A stretch of DNA of 63,328 bases from Rudaea sp. (GTDB lineage: Bacteria > Pseudomonadota > Gammaproteobacteria > Xanthomonadales > Rhodanobacteraceae). Shown here piece after piece: positions 1-9,209 of the stretch; within the stretch, counting starts at the first letter, position 1; every line of letters starts with the position of its first letter. The notes under the pieces are model-generated. The model made no database searches. It had not been told where the DNA came from and saw only the letters and a program-made list of their open reading frames with translations. The stretch is from NCBI GenBank assembly GCA_031291055.1, contig JARLJU010000173.1, positions 1 to 63,328 of the forward strand, given 5' to 3'. A program made the position numbers and the translations under genes.

Positions 1-141
1 CAGCTATCGCTTCAAGTCCAGCTCAACGCAGAATCGAAAGGAGAAGATCCGCAAGACCACCAAAACCTAGGGCATACTGCATAAAAAGGGTGGCTCACTT
101 TTCAGTGAAAATCCCGGCTCACTATTCAGTGCAAATCAACA
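1..141 (+). mobile_element. Right end of an IS21-family insertion sequence (partial)
   Basis: The first 70 bases encode the last residues of a protein ending in SYRFKSS and a basic tail, resembling the C-terminus of IS21-family IstB helper ATPases (typically GDSYR-(F/L)-K). Just after the stop are two tandem copies of a roughly 24-bp sequence, GGCTCACTTTTCAGTG... at 92-115 and GGCTCACTATTCAGTG... at 116-139. Such multiple repeats are typical of IS21-family termini. The element probably ends at a terminal CA near 140-141, but the exact boundary and target duplication cannot be fixed because the rest of the element lies outside the window. Confidence 0.55.
2..70 (+). CDS. IstB-like transposition helper ATPase, C-terminal fragment
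   Basis: Partial gene running in from the left edge. Only 22 residues are visible (starting SYRFKSSS, basic end), stop TAG at 68-70. The motif and the adjoining terminal repeats suggest the ATP-binding helper of an IS21-family element. The Walker motifs lie outside the window, so the call rests on a short C-terminal match plus context. Confidence 0.4.
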   Translation, partial: SYRFKSSSTQNRKEKIRKTTKT

Positions 142-194
142 GCGAGAACGTTCTGGCGAGCTGGCGGCATGGTGAATCCGGAAGCCTTGCCGCC

Positions 195-431
195 CTATTT
201 CTTGGCAATTTCAGTTTTCATCTGGCCAAGCTCTTCCCGGTTGATTTCTCCTCGGGCATACCTCTCGTTGAGAATGTCGAGCGCTCCCTTCTGCGGCTGC
301 GATTCATATTTCTGATGAGCGCGATAGGTATATCCCCAGTTGCCGAAAGCCGAAAAAATCAAGAAAAACACACCAAACCAGAGAAACCATCCCCAGCCTA
401 GATACCAATCGTTCCAATAGTAATGGTTCAT
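195..431 (-). CDS. SHOCT-domain small membrane protein
   Basis: 78 residues. An aromatic-rich N-terminus (MNHYYWNDWYLGWGW) runs into one transmembrane helix (about 12-30). A short linker follows, then a C-terminal SHOCT domain (about 47-76: ALDILNERYARGEINREEL), the amphipathic short-C-terminal-domain motif with the usual RYA-x-GEI-x-x-EE core. SHOCT domains are thought to mediate oligomerisation; the role of this protein is unknown. A GGAG ribosome-binding site lies before the ATG. It sits alone between the IS end and the next gene. Confidence 0.85.
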   Translation of the reverse strand: MNHYYWNDWYLGWGWFLWFGVFFLIFSAFGNWGYTYRAHQKYESQPQKGALDILNERYARGEINREELGQMKTEIAKK

Positions 432-1113
432 TTGAATCTCCGTTATTGCGATACTTACTTCGATTCCAAAGAATGGGAATTTGCTTCATCGCCAAGTCAG
501 AATTTTCATTTGCATCACCCAGCCTGGTGCGGCGGCGCCATACGACGCGACCTGTGGCACTCTTAATCTCTATAGACGATGAGGTCGTGCTACCTGCAAC
601 CGCGCAGATGACCCGATCATGTGCCCTTCGCGACGGCATGTTCTGTACGTTGCCGCACAATGTGCCGATTGACATGCACATTGATATGCGGGCGCACGAA
701 AAAGGTTTCGCGTAGTCGCTTAGACCATCAATTGCCGATCAAGTTGCCAAAAGTAGTGCCACGGGGCATTCCATGCTGCTCCAACAACGCGCGCGATTGC
801 TCGAAGCGAGAAAAAATGGGCATGCCGGGTCCAATCAAGCACGAGTGACGCGTAGTTCCAGCGCACTTCGGTACGCTGGCGGCTTCTGATCGATTGGGCG
901 GTGGATCTGTTTATCCATCTTCGACTTGGAGCGCCGCCGTGCAATTGAACACGGGGCGCGTGGTATTCGACGAAGCATCGGACCGGAATCGCCGCATCAC
1001 CCTGACACCTCCCCAGCAGAGGTCGAGGACAATTTTTCGCTGCTGCGTTGGCTAGGCATCTCACTCGCGAACCGAATTGCTTGATCAAGTCGGGAGCAGC
1101 GCTAACTCTGAGA
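432..1113. other. Intergenic region, no convincing gene
   Basis: Open frames of 75-168 codons exist on both strands, but none has a recognisable domain, plausible composition or good ribosome-binding site, and they overlap each other. I see no hairpin-plus-T-run terminator and no FNR-type operator. It may hold decayed sequence left by insertion-element activity. Confidence 0.4.
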
Positions 1114-2358
1114 TCAAAGCTCGAAACCATTTGAAAAAATCTCATCGCCAAAGAATGCGGAGCGGATGATCTGACCGCAGGCGACGGACTTGTAATAGGT
1201 CGATGCGCGAATCGACGTCGCAACATTTATCAGATTTGCGCGCGCAACGATCCCGTAATACTGCTTGGTTGCATCGACCCAGGGATAGAAGCCGTACGCG
1301 CCCGGACTGCTGTACGATCCATCGCCGTTGTACGGATCGTCTTCGATCCAGTGGGCGATGGCATAATGCCAACTCTCCACGCCCTCGGCCGGCGAATAGA
1401 TGGCGGTTGGGCACGCTGGATCAAATGGATTCGTGCAGACCGCTGCTGGATCCAACGCTGCCGGGTTGAGCAGGAACGACATGATCAAGGGATTGTCGGA
1501 TCGAACCATGCCTTGCAGGAAGGCGGCGTAGTCCGCCGGCGTCGTGACGACGCCACCGGCCAGTATTGGCGTGAAATAGGTTAGGTTCACCTGCACGGCG
1601 CGTGCGCCGAATGCCGCGGCGACCTTACTCGCCAGCGTCGCGTCATCGTCGTTCGCGCCGTTCATGACGTTGGCGATCGACGCGTCGCCACCGCCTTGGA
1701 ACACTTCCATGTGTCCCGAGTTGTAGAAGAAGTGGCCGCCGTCCGACGTGATGCGCGTTCCGTTCGTCGTGCCTTTGAGCGTGCCGGGTTGATTCAGACA
1801 GTCGCCGACGGTCGGATCGCTCAGGCCCGTTGCGGTCGCGCTGCACGCGTCATTCATGTTGTCGTAGCCGCTCGTAAAGTTGAGAAAGGGCACGTCTGCG
1901 TCAGGTATGCGCCATGCGCCATTTTGGAAGACAGCTTGCGTTTCGGCGACGTAGGAGCCGTAGATCCACTTGGATGCGGAGGCGATCGGCATGGAAGTCG
2001 TTCGCGTATAGTTTGTCGAACCGTCGCCGGGAGGGTTCACGCTGCCCGAAGCAGACAAACCGCTTTGCGGATCAACAACGATGCCGTTTTCATCGCCAAT
2101 CTCCCAATAGAATCCGTTGTCACCATCAGTTCCGATGCTGATGGCCTGGCAACTGGAACTGGTCGCTGCCGCCGCCTGCGCGGCAGCTATGCGTTCGGAC
2201 AACGTCACGCTAGTCGCCGAAACCGACGTTTCGCGTGAACCCGAGGCTGCGCCGCTGCCGTCGTCCGTACCTTGCACGCCGGCGCACGTCGACGCAGCGA
2301 GATACAAAAGGAATGCCAGGAGCAGGAATCCTGGCGTAATTGACTTATTCTTCATCAT
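1114..2358 (-). CDS. Secreted serine-hydrolase (beta-lactamase-fold-like) protein with NGFE-type C-terminal tail
   Basis: 414 residues with an N-terminal signal sequence (hydrophobic core about 9-24). A possible SxxK catalytic motif lies near residue 128 (IASASKW). A later Tyr-containing segment (FFYNSGHMEVF, about residue 212) could be the second active-site element of a class C beta-lactamase/esterase fold. The protein ends IFSNGFEL, a short tail shared in type with the DUF4394 protein at 60-61 kb. A GGAGGTGAG ribosome-binding site precedes ATGATG. Substrate unknown; the hydrolase assignment rests on motif spacing only. Confidence 0.6.
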   Translation of the reverse strand: MMKNKSITPGFLLLAFLLYLAASTCAGVQGTDDGSGAASGSRETSVSATSVTLSERIAAAQAAAATSSSCQAISIGTDGDNGFYWEIGDENGIVVDPQSGLSASGSVNPPGDGSTNYTRTTSMPIASASKWIYGSYVAETQAVFQNGAWRIPDADVPFLNFTSGYDNMNDACSATATGLSDPTVGDCLNQPGTLKGTTNGTRITSDGGHFFYNSGHMEVFQGGGDASIANVMNGANDDDATLASKVAAAFGARAVQVNLTYFTPILAGGVVTTPADYAAFLQGMVRSDNPLIMSFLLNPAALDPAAVCTNPFDPACPTAIYSPAEGVESWHYAIAHWIEDDPYNGDGSYSSPGAYGFYPWVDATKQYYGIVARANLINVATSIRASTYYKSVACGQIIRSAFFGDEIFSNGFEL

Positions 2359-2559
2359 CGCTCACCTCCGCACGAATTGTGACGAAGTAAACGCAATCGC
2401 GGCACGTGCGATGACAGCGGCAATGTTCTACTGTTGAGTTAAGGCTACGTCCTGTCATTTGTCTGCGAATTCGCAAAGGGACAATGTTGCCACTGCGGTC
2501 GTGCCAATCATCGCGGTCCTTATGTGTTTCCCAAGTCACGTGCCATCACGGGATTTCGC

Positions 2560-2751
2560 ATGGAAGATCGATGTACAGCGCGCATCAAGCAGAAGGACTC
2601 GCTGGCTGTGCCGATCTCCGCAGTAAGGGTCAGCCCAGGCTTCGGGAGATGGATGCGAGGTCCCATGCAAGACATGCTGCGCACCGCCGACGATCAAACG
2701 CTCCAGGCATCGATTGACCTCACCGCGCATGAACAGGCCATTGCGTATTGA
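2560..2751 (+). pseudogene. Possible relic of an asparagine-synthase-like C-terminal domain
   Basis: A 63-codon open stretch contains KQKDSLAVPIS followed a few residues later by WMRGPMQDML. Asparagine synthetase B homologues carry a K-x-GF-x-VP segment followed by W-(L)-RGP-L-R close to the C-terminus, so this looks like a short remnant of that region with an altered spacer. There is no N-terminal amidotransferase or ATP-pyrophosphatase domain nearby. The resemblance is short and could be chance. Confidence 0.25.
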
Positions 2752-2859
2752 CCCGCGAATTTGTCCGCGCGCGGGCAGCGTTGCGCAAGTCAAATACTCG
2801 TGTCCTCGGCGAATTGACAATTGGCGTACTTGCCCAATGGCGCGCCGTGCAGTATCCGA

Positions 2860-3585
2860 TCACGGCGAGACGCAATCGAATTGCAGCCAATGCGGGTGCA
2901 GACCGCTGTGAGCTGCGAGCCATGGGCCGCCGGCAGTGAGTACGGCAAACAATAAGAGTGCGATCGCGACGGACGAGCGCATGCCGGAGCGACCGATGAA
3001 TCCGATACTTTTTCCCGCGCCGTACGTGCCGGCAAGCACCGCAGGCAACGTGCCCAGACCGAACATCAACATGATCGCTGCGCTGCGCAGCGGATCCATG
3101 CTCAGCCATGCGATGAACAGCACCGAATAGACGAGTCCACACGGCATCCAACCCCATACCGCGCCGAATGCCAACGCCTGTGGAAGATTCCGAACTGGCA
3201 GCAAGCGCCGGCCGATCGGCGCAAGCCGGTTCCATATGTGCCTGCCCAAGCCGAAATCGAACCCACGGCCGCGGCCAAGCAGGCTCAGTCCGATCAAGGC
3301 AAACAAAGCGGCGCTCATCCAGCGCAGCGCCAGTCGCACGTGATCCTGATCCACGAACTGAACCAGCGCGGCGCCGACACCGGTCAGACTGAGCCCCGCG
3401 AGCATATAGCTGGCAATCCGCCCGAATTGATAGCCGAGCAGCAGATCCAGGCGCGGTCGACCGTTTGCATTCAGTGGGGTTGCGAGCGCCAGCGCACCGG
3501 CAATGCCGCCACACATCAGCAGACAATGACCGCTGGCAAGCAGGCCGAGCAGAAGTGCACCTGCCAGACTCAGTCCGCCGCTCAC
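2860..3585 (-). CDS. Sulfite exporter TauE/SafE-family membrane protein of the cbb3 cluster
   Basis: 241 residues, about six transmembrane helices. The first helix carries SGHCLLMCGG, the Cys-containing motif of the SafE/DsbD-like membrane family commonly found at the end of ccoGHIS operons, where it is thought to help copper handling or maturation of the oxidase. A second conserved segment, WGWMPCGLVYS, lies near residue 145. The GTG start overlaps the ccoS stop (GTGA). It is the last gene of the operon; the 500 bases beyond hold no clear gene. Confidence 0.85.
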   Translation of the reverse strand: MSGGLSLAGALLLGLLASGHCLLMCGGIAGALALATPLNANGRPRLDLLLGYQFGRIASYMLAGLSLTGVGAALVQFVDQDHVRLALRWMSAALFALIGLSLLGRGRGFDFGLGRHIWNRLAPIGRRLLPVRNLPQALAFGAVWGWMPCGLVYSVLFIAWLSMDPLRSAAIMLMFGLGTLPAVLAGTYGAGKSIGFIGRSGMRSSVAIALLLFAVLTAGGPWLAAHSGLHPHWLQFDCVSP

Positions 3586-3776
3586 GAAGATTCCCCGGAG
3601 TCGTCGTTCTCTTGTACATCGCTCTCTCTTATAGGGTGCGGATCATCGCTTAGCGGCATCAGCGCGGGTGTTTCGAGGTCGTCGAACTGGGCGTGATTGA
3701 CGCCCCAGAAGAACGCCCATACTCCGGCGGCGAGCAGCAGGAGGCTTAGAGGAATCAGCACCAGGATGATATTCAT
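3582..3776 (-). CDS. ccoS: cbb3 oxidase assembly protein CcoS
   Basis: 64 residues: one N-terminal transmembrane helix (MNIILVLIPLSLLLLAAGVW) followed by WGVNHAQFDDLETPA, the family signature (x-W-x-v-x-x-G-Q-F/D-D-L-x-x-P). CcoS is needed for heme and copper incorporation into the cbb3 oxidase. The ATG overlaps the ccoI stop (ATGA), and its own stop overlaps the GTG of the next gene. The acidic, poorly conserved tail is normal for the family. Confidence 0.92.
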   Translation of the reverse strand: MNIILVLIPLSLLLLAAGVWAFFWGVNHAQFDDLETPALMPLSDDPHPIRESDVQENDDSGESS

Positions 3777-6232
3777 GCAGGCACCGGTTTCGTTGTTGTC
3801 GACATGTCCACTGTGAAGTCCGCAACGCGAGGTGGATTGTGCGGGATGGCAATGCGCAATGCATTGAGTATGACGAACACGGAGCTTGTCGACATGCCGA
3901 TTGCGGCAAGCCATGGTGAAATCCAGCCGATGGCTGCGAGCGGAACTAATGTAAAATTATACGCCGCAGCCCAGTAAATATTTTGCCGCAGAATTCGCAG
4001 TGTTCTCTGCGCAAGAGTACGCGCATCGATCAGCGCGCCGAGACGATCACCGGCCAGCACGATGTCGGCACTGGACTGGGCAAGCTGCGCGCCGCCGCCC
4101 AGCGCGATGGCAACGTCGGCACCTGCCAATACCGGTGCATCGTTGATACCGTCGCCGACCATGGCGATGACGGCGCCTGCGCCGCGCAAAGACTTCAGGC
4201 GCTCGAGTTTTTCTCCCGGCCCCATGCGCGCATGGAAGTCAGCAATGTCCAGGCGCATGGCAAGGCTCGCCACGCGCGACAGGCTATCGCCGCTCAATAT
4301 TTCCAGCGCGGTGCCATCGGCTCGCAACGCAGCAAGCGTTGCCACGGCGTCGTCGCGCAATGTTTCCCGAAATGCGAAGCGCGCCAGCACAGCGCTGCTA
4401 TCCGCAAGCACGACATCATCGTCGGCAACGGCGGGCGGCGCTTGTGTCATTGTGGTGGCGAAACTTGAGCGCCCGAGGCGGTAGGTACGCCCATCGATTT
4501 CACCCTCAACGCCTTCCCCGGGAATGTTGCGCAACGATGTCGCTTGCGCGTCGTGTGCGGTTACGGTGGCGGCGCGGATGGCCAGGGCAATCGGGTGCGT
4601 GTTGGATTGTTCCAACTGGGCAGCAAGATCCAGGCACGCATCTGCGCATCGGTCCGATAGCGCAGTGATTTCGGCCAATTCGACCCGGTTGTAGGTCAAC
4701 GTGCCTGTCTTGTCGAACACGAAGTGATTCACGCGCACGAGTTTTTCCAGCGCGTCCGGTTTGAGTACGAGCACACCTTGGCGCGCAAGAACCGCCATCG
4801 CGCGGGTGAGCGCGGTCGGTGCTGACAACGCGAAGGCGCAGGGGCACGAAACGACCAGCACCGCCAGGGTCGCGGCGAAAGCGCGCGACGGGTCAATCAG
4901 TAACCACGCGCCGGCGGTTGCCAAGGCCAAGACGAGGATGCCAACAACGAAACGCGCTGCGAAGCGATCGCCGAGCCGGGCCCAGTGCGGGCGCTGCTGC
5001 TGTGCACGTGCCGCCAGGCGCACGATCGACGACAGTATTGTCTCCGCGCCAATATGGACGACCCGCAATTGAATCGGCCCGCTGCGCGCGATGCTGCCCG
5101 CGATCAAGAGCTCGCTGCGCCGCCGTTCGCGCGATATGGATTCGCCGGTCAGCAACGATTCGTCAACCAGGCAGCTTGGGCTGAGCAACGAACCGTCAGC
5201 CGGAATCGCGGCGCCGTCTGCGATGACCACGGTGTCGCCCGTTTCCAATTCGTGTACACCGACTGTTTCGAGCGCTCCGCTGGAGTCGCGCCGCTGCGCC
5301 AGGGCCGGTTGCAGGCGGGCCAATGCATCCACGACATCGGCAGCGCGATGGCGCGCATGCATTTCCACGTAACGACCGCTCAGCAGCAGAAACACGAACA
5401 TGCTTGCGGAGTCGAAGTACACCTGTGAACCGCCACGCAGCGTTTCGAACACGCTGGCGACATAGACCAGACCGAGCGCAAGTGCGACCGGCGTATCCAT
5501 GCCGAATTGCCGCGCGCGCCATTCGCGCCAGGCGCCGACGAAGAACACCGGCGCGGCGTAGATCATGACCGGCGTTGTGACCAGCAAGCCTATCCAGCGA
5601 AAGAAATCGCGGGTCGCCGGATTCATCCCTTCGAACGCCCCTGCATACAAGGCTACCGCATACATCATGGCCTGCATCGTTCCCAGACCTGCGACGACCA
5701 GACGCTTGAGCGCTGCCCGTTCTTCGCGTTGGGCGAGTGCATCCAGCGCTTCGGCACCTATCGGGTGAGGCTCGTAGCCCAGGCGCGCGAGCCGGGTCAG
5801 AATTTCGCTCAGTGCAATCGTATCGGGTGCCCATACGACCCGCAGGCGTTTGGCTGCCGGATTGACGTCGACATCGCGGACGCCGGGGACATCGCGCAGC
5901 GCGCGTTCTATCAACCAGCTGCATGCGGCGCACCGCAATCCTTCGACCAGAACGCAAGTCTCGGCGCCGCCATCGTCATGCCGGCGTACGTGCAATCGTT
6001 GGACTTGCACACGATCCCAGGCCGAGTAGTCATCGACTGGCACGGCGCGGTCGGCCGGTGTACCGCGCAAACGATAGTAATCCTGCAGACCAAGCGTTGC
6101 GATCCATTCGACGGCAGCCCGACAGCCGATACAGCACACCGCATGCTGGTATTCCCCAATCCGCGCGCACAGGCTTGCGCCCGCCGGGATTGGCTCGCCG
6201 CAATGGAAGCAGGATGCGCTCGACATGGGCAT
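3773..6232 (-). CDS. ccoI: Copper-translocating P-type ATPase CcoI/FixI
   Basis: 819 residues, the usual length. An N-terminal Cys-rich segment (CFHCGEP, CCIGC) precedes a heavy-metal-associated domain with CAAC (about 102-105). A membrane domain follows, with actuator TGES and the ion-binding SCPCAFA motif in transmembrane helix 6. The catalytic DKTGTLT phosphorylation loop, the NTHP nucleotide-binding motif and GDGINDAP hinge are all intact. FixI/CcoI exports copper across the inner membrane for assembly of the cbb3 binuclear centre. Lies between ccoH and ccoS, overlapping ccoS by four bases. Confidence 0.95.
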   Translation of the reverse strand: MPMSSASCFHCGEPIPAGASLCARIGEYQHAVCCIGCRAAVEWIATLGLQDYYRLRGTPADRAVPVDDYSAWDRVQVQRLHVRRHDDGGAETCVLVEGLRCAACSWLIERALRDVPGVRDVDVNPAAKRLRVVWAPDTIALSEILTRLARLGYEPHPIGAEALDALAQREERAALKRLVVAGLGTMQAMMYAVALYAGAFEGMNPATRDFFRWIGLLVTTPVMIYAAPVFFVGAWREWRARQFGMDTPVALALGLVYVASVFETLRGGSQVYFDSASMFVFLLLSGRYVEMHARHRAADVVDALARLQPALAQRRDSSGALETVGVHELETGDTVVIADGAAIPADGSLLSPSCLVDESLLTGESISRERRRSELLIAGSIARSGPIQLRVVHIGAETILSSIVRLAARAQQQRPHWARLGDRFAARFVVGILVLALATAGAWLLIDPSRAFAATLAVLVVSCPCAFALSAPTALTRAMAVLARQGVLVLKPDALEKLVRVNHFVFDKTGTLTYNRVELAEITALSDRCADACLDLAAQLEQSNTHPIALAIRAATVTAHDAQATSLRNIPGEGVEGEIDGRTYRLGRSSFATTMTQAPPAVADDDVVLADSSAVLARFAFRETLRDDAVATLAALRADGTALEILSGDSLSRVASLAMRLDIADFHARMGPGEKLERLKSLRGAGAVIAMVGDGINDAPVLAGADVAIALGGGAQLAQSSADIVLAGDRLGALIDARTLAQRTLRILRQNIYWAAAYNFTLVPLAAIGWISPWLAAIGMSTSSVFVILNALRIAIPHNPPRVADFTVDMSTTTKPVPA

Positions 6233-6240
6233 GCCTGGGT

Positions 6241-6444
6241 TTACGGCGTTGCCTCATCCGCCGGACGCGTCGGCGCGCTTGGCGGCAAAGGGCTGGCAAT
6301 GGCTTGGGGCGTCGTCGGCAGTTCGTCGGTGTGGCGATAGGCCGTCACCACGAGCGCCAGCGACCCGATCACCATGCCGCCGAGCAACGCGAGGACAAGC
6401 CACATTTCGGGTACCCGATACCAAGCGTTCAGACGAGCGTTCAT
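6241..6444 (-). CDS. ccoH: Short FixH/CcoH-like membrane protein
   Basis: 67 residues in the position where ccoH always lies, between ccoG and ccoI. WYRVPEMWLVLALLGGMV is followed by one transmembrane helix like the N-terminus of FixH, then a Pro/Thr-rich tail. Typical FixH proteins are about 150 residues with a periplasmic domain, which is absent here. The call therefore rests on gene order and the N-terminal helix. The start overlaps the ccoG stop (ATGA). Confidence 0.65.
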   Translation of the reverse strand: MNARLNAWYRVPEMWLVLALLGGMVIGSLALVVTAYRHTDELPTTPQAIASPLPPSAPTRPADEATP

Positions 6445-7832
6445 TTGACCTCCGGTGCAAAAAACTGAGCGGTTTGTTTGGCAGCGATCGTGGCGTCGCC
6501 ACCATTCGCATTGAGAGTGATCGAACTCATCCCCTGAAGCGCCCCGCGGGGCGCACGCAGGGTCAGCGGCACGCTCGCCACTTCGCCAGCACGAACCATG
6601 ACGTCACTTTGGCCGACGATGAGCACCTGGGTCGCGGCAGCGACACTCAGATGTAGCTGCTGGGATGCCGGTGTCTTGTTGACCAGCTTGACCGTATAGC
6701 TGTTCTCGATTGCGCCATCGGCAGCCTCGCGATACAACGCGTTGCGATCGCGCAGTACTTCGACGATGAGCGCAGGACGGTGCAGCACGCCCCAGCCGAA
6801 CGTCGCCACCAGGAGGAACAAGAGTCCGCCATAGATGACCGTGCGAGTCCGAAGCACGCGCCGTGGTTTGCCGCCCAGCATGCTTTCCGTGGTGTACCGG
6901 ATCAGCCCTCGCGGGTACTGCATTTTGTCCATGACGCCGTCGCAGGCGTCGATGCATGCGGCACATGCGATGCATTCAATTTGCAGGCCGTCGCGAATGT
7001 CGATGCCAGTCGGACAGACTTGCACGCAGGCCTCGCATGAAATGCAATCGCCCAAGCCGAGCGAGCGCCGATCAGCGCTTTTCTTGCGCGCACCGCGCGG
7101 TTCGCCGCGCGGTGCGTCGTAGGAAATGATCAGCGTGTCATCGTCGAACATCGCACTTTGAAAACGCGCGTACGGGCACATGTACTTGCACACCTGTTCG
7201 CGCAGGTAGCCGGCGTTGCCGTAAGTCGCGAAACCGTAGAACACGATCCAGAACATCTCCCAGCCACTGAGCGACACACCGACCACTTCGTGTCCCAATT
7301 CGATGACTGGAGTGAAGAAGCCGACAAAGGTGAATCCTGTCCACAAAGAAAAAAGTACCCAAAGCGATTGTTTGGCGCCCTTGCGTAGCAGTTTTTCACG
7401 CGTCCACGGTTTCGCATCGAGTTTCATGCGCTGGTTACGGGTGCCTTCGCAGGCGCGTTCAAGCCAAAGAAACACCTCGGTCCATACCGTTTGCGGGCAG
7501 GCGTAGCCGCACCATAGACGCCCGGCGAGTGCCGTGAAAAAAAACAGGCTCAAGGCCGCAATGATCAGCAGCCACGTGAGCCAGAAGAAATCCTGCGGCC
7601 AGAACGTCAGTCCGAAAATATAGAATTTCCGTGCCGGCAGGTCGAATAGCACGGCCTGATGGCCGTCCCAGCTGAGCCAGGGGAATGCGTAAAAAATGCC
7701 GAGCAACACAAACACTACAAGCAGGCGCATGCGCGCGAAACGGCCGCTGATTTCGCGCGGATAAACTTTCTTCTCAGCCGCATACAGTGAGTCGCCGGCG
7801 GAAGGCACAAGGGTCGCATCGATCGGCTTCAC
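6441..7832 (-). CDS. ccoG: cbb3 oxidase accessory ferredoxin-type protein CcoG/FixG
   Basis: 463 residues. N-terminal membrane helices include the CGYACPQTVWTEVF segment (about residue 108), typical of the FixG/NapH family. Two 4Fe-4S clusters are encoded by CISCEACVQVCP and CIACAACIDAC (about 258-295). A C-terminal periplasmic Ig-like FixG domain ends the protein. CcoG reduces Cu(II) for delivery to the oxidase assembly machinery. The GTG start overlaps the preceding stop (GTGA). Confidence 0.95.
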   Translation of the reverse strand: MKPIDATLVPSAGDSLYAAEKKVYPREISGRFARMRLLVVFVLLGIFYAFPWLSWDGHQAVLFDLPARKFYIFGLTFWPQDFFWLTWLLIIAALSLFFFTALAGRLWCGYACPQTVWTEVFLWLERACEGTRNQRMKLDAKPWTREKLLRKGAKQSLWVLFSLWTGFTFVGFFTPVIELGHEVVGVSLSGWEMFWIVFYGFATYGNAGYLREQVCKYMCPYARFQSAMFDDDTLIISYDAPRGEPRGARKKSADRRSLGLGDCISCEACVQVCPTGIDIRDGLQIECIACAACIDACDGVMDKMQYPRGLIRYTTESMLGGKPRRVLRTRTVIYGGLLFLLVATFGWGVLHRPALIVEVLRDRNALYREAADGAIENSYTVKLVNKTPASQQLHLSVAAATQVLIVGQSDVMVRAGEVASVPLTLRAPRGALQGMSSITLNANGGDATIAAKQTAQFFAPEVK

Positions 7833-8161
7833 GGCTGCTCTCGCGCCGACATTGTCCCGTCAACGTATTCGATGCGTGCGTGCGATGGCCGCAGAAGCAG
7901 TGCGGTGAACAAGCTCGCACCCAACGTGCAACTCCAGAACATGAAGAAACCGATCGTGTAGCCGAGTTCGCGAGTCACCCGAACATGTGGCCATGCGATA
8001 TCGGCAAGATCGATGGGGTCGATAATCGCGAAGAACACCATCGTGGCCACCCCAGCGGAAAAGAAGGACGGCCACAGGACCGGTCCGATTCGTGCGCTCC
8101 ACCGCCCTGCGGACTGTCGATCGGCGTGATCGTTGACCGGTTGGTACGCGGTCCCCGTCAC
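7829..8161 (-). CDS. Unrecognised two-helix membrane protein inside the cco operon
   Basis: 110 residues from a GTG that overlaps the ccoP stop (GTGA), the same coupling used throughout this operon. Two hydrophobic helices are visible (about 26-45 and 67-90) with a short loop between, and no Cys pairs or heme motif. Its position between ccoP and ccoG suggests a role in oxidase assembly or stability. I do not recognise a named family. Confidence 0.75.
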   Translation of the reverse strand: MTGTAYQPVNDHADRQSAGRWSARIGPVLWPSFFSAGVATMVFFAIIDPIDLADIAWPHVRVTRELGYTIGFFMFWSCTLGASLFTALLLRPSHARIEYVDGTMSAREQP

Positions 8162-9069
8162 GGCTTGTGCTCGGTCTCGTCGGCGTGTCGCGACTGTGCC
8201 AGTACCCATGCGGCGACAAGACGCACACGGTCCTTGCCGATGACCGGCTCCCAAGCGGGCATCTGTCCACTGCGGCCGTTCTTGATGGACGCTTTGACAT
8301 CGTCCAGGCTGCCTCCATAGAGCCAGATGTTGTCGGTCAGATTCGGCGCCCCCATGATGGGGTTGCCTTTGCCTTCAGGGCCATGACACGCGATGCAGAT
8401 CGTCATGAAACGCGCCTTGCCGGCTTGCGCGAGCGCGGGGTCTACTTTCTGCCCGGAGAGGCTCAAGACATAGTTTGCAACTTCGTCGACACCCTGGTCG
8501 CCGAGTGCCGCACCGAGTGGTGGCATTACTCCCTGGCGACCTTTGAGAATCGTCGTGAGTACGGTGTCGGGCTGGCCACCGTACAGCCAGTCCTCATCGG
8601 TGAGGTTGGGATAGCCCTTCGCGCCACGCGCATCGGAGCCGTGACATGCGGCGCAATTGTTGACGAATACGTTGTGTCCAAGGGTCAGCGCCTGCGGATC
8701 GCTTACAAGGTCCTCAAGCGGTCGATCACGAAAGCGCGAAAATACCGCGTCGAGCTTGCGATTGTTCTCGGCAAGATCGGCAGACACCTCCTTGCCGGAA
8801 CTCCAGCCGAGAGTGCCCGTGTTGGAACCGAGGCCGGGGTAAAACACCAGATAGCCAGCGGCAAACAACACCGTGAGCAGGAACAGACCGAGCCACCAAC
8901 GCGGTAGCGGATTGTTGTATTCGGTCAAATCCTCGTCCCAGGTGTGGCCTGTGGTGTTTTCCTGGATTTCGCTCGCCTTGGTACGTGCCGTAACGATCAG
9001 CAGCCATACGATCGCGACGATACTCAAGATCGTGAGCGTGGTGATGAAAACGCTCCAGAAGGTACTCAT
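8158..9069 (-). CDS. ccoP: cbb3-type cytochrome c oxidase subunit III (diheme c), CcoP
   Basis: 303 residues. Two N-terminal membrane helices (about 5-27 and 55-77) are separated by the conserved HTWDEDLTEYNNPLPRWW loop. Two periplasmic cytochrome c domains follow, with CAACH (about 140) and CIACH (about 226) heme-binding motifs and later Met ligand regions (GVMPP, GQMPAW). CcoP delivers electrons from c-type carriers to CcoO and CcoN. The ATG overlaps the ccoQ stop. Confidence 0.96.
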   Translation of the reverse strand: MSTFWSVFITTLTILSIVAIVWLLIVTARTKASEIQENTTGHTWDEDLTEYNNPLPRWWLGLFLLTVLFAAGYLVFYPGLGSNTGTLGWSSGKEVSADLAENNRKLDAVFSRFRDRPLEDLVSDPQALTLGHNVFVNNCAACHGSDARGAKGYPNLTDEDWLYGGQPDTVLTTILKGRQGVMPPLGAALGDQGVDEVANYVLSLSGQKVDPALAQAGKARFMTICIACHGPEGKGNPIMGAPNLTDNIWLYGGSLDDVKASIKNGRSGQMPAWEPVIGKDRVRLVAAWVLAQSRHADETEHKP

Positions 9070-9209
9070 CGGGCTGGCCCCGGTTGATCATCGGTCAATG
9101 GCAAGCTTGCCGCGGCTTCAAAGTCGGTTGAACGCCTGGCGCTATACGCCCAGGCGACGATGCCCAGAAACAACACGATCAGCAATGCGGTGATGATTCC
9201 CATGATCAT
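9066..9209 (-). CDS. ccoQ: cbb3 oxidase small subunit CcoQ
   Basis: 47 residues, easily missed because of its size. It starts [20 protein letters not shown], a single membrane helix, followed by [18 protein letters not shown], matching the CcoQ pattern (one helix, then x-R-R-x-x-F-x-x-A-A-x-L-P). It overlaps both ccoO (ATGA) and ccoP (ATGA). CcoQ stabilises the interaction of CcoP with the core complex. Confidence 0.9.
   Translation of the reverse strand: MIMGIITALLIVLFLGIVAWAYSARRSTDFEAAASLPLTDDQPGPAR

Noticed and set aside
304..715. Two opposite-strand frames (304-681 minus, 446-715 plus) as genes
   Set aside because: No domain, no ribosome-binding site, and they overlap each other and the SHOCT gene.
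720..1226. 168-codon minus-strand frame
   Set aside because: Overlaps the end of the hydrolase-like gene in another frame and has Arg-rich shadow composition.
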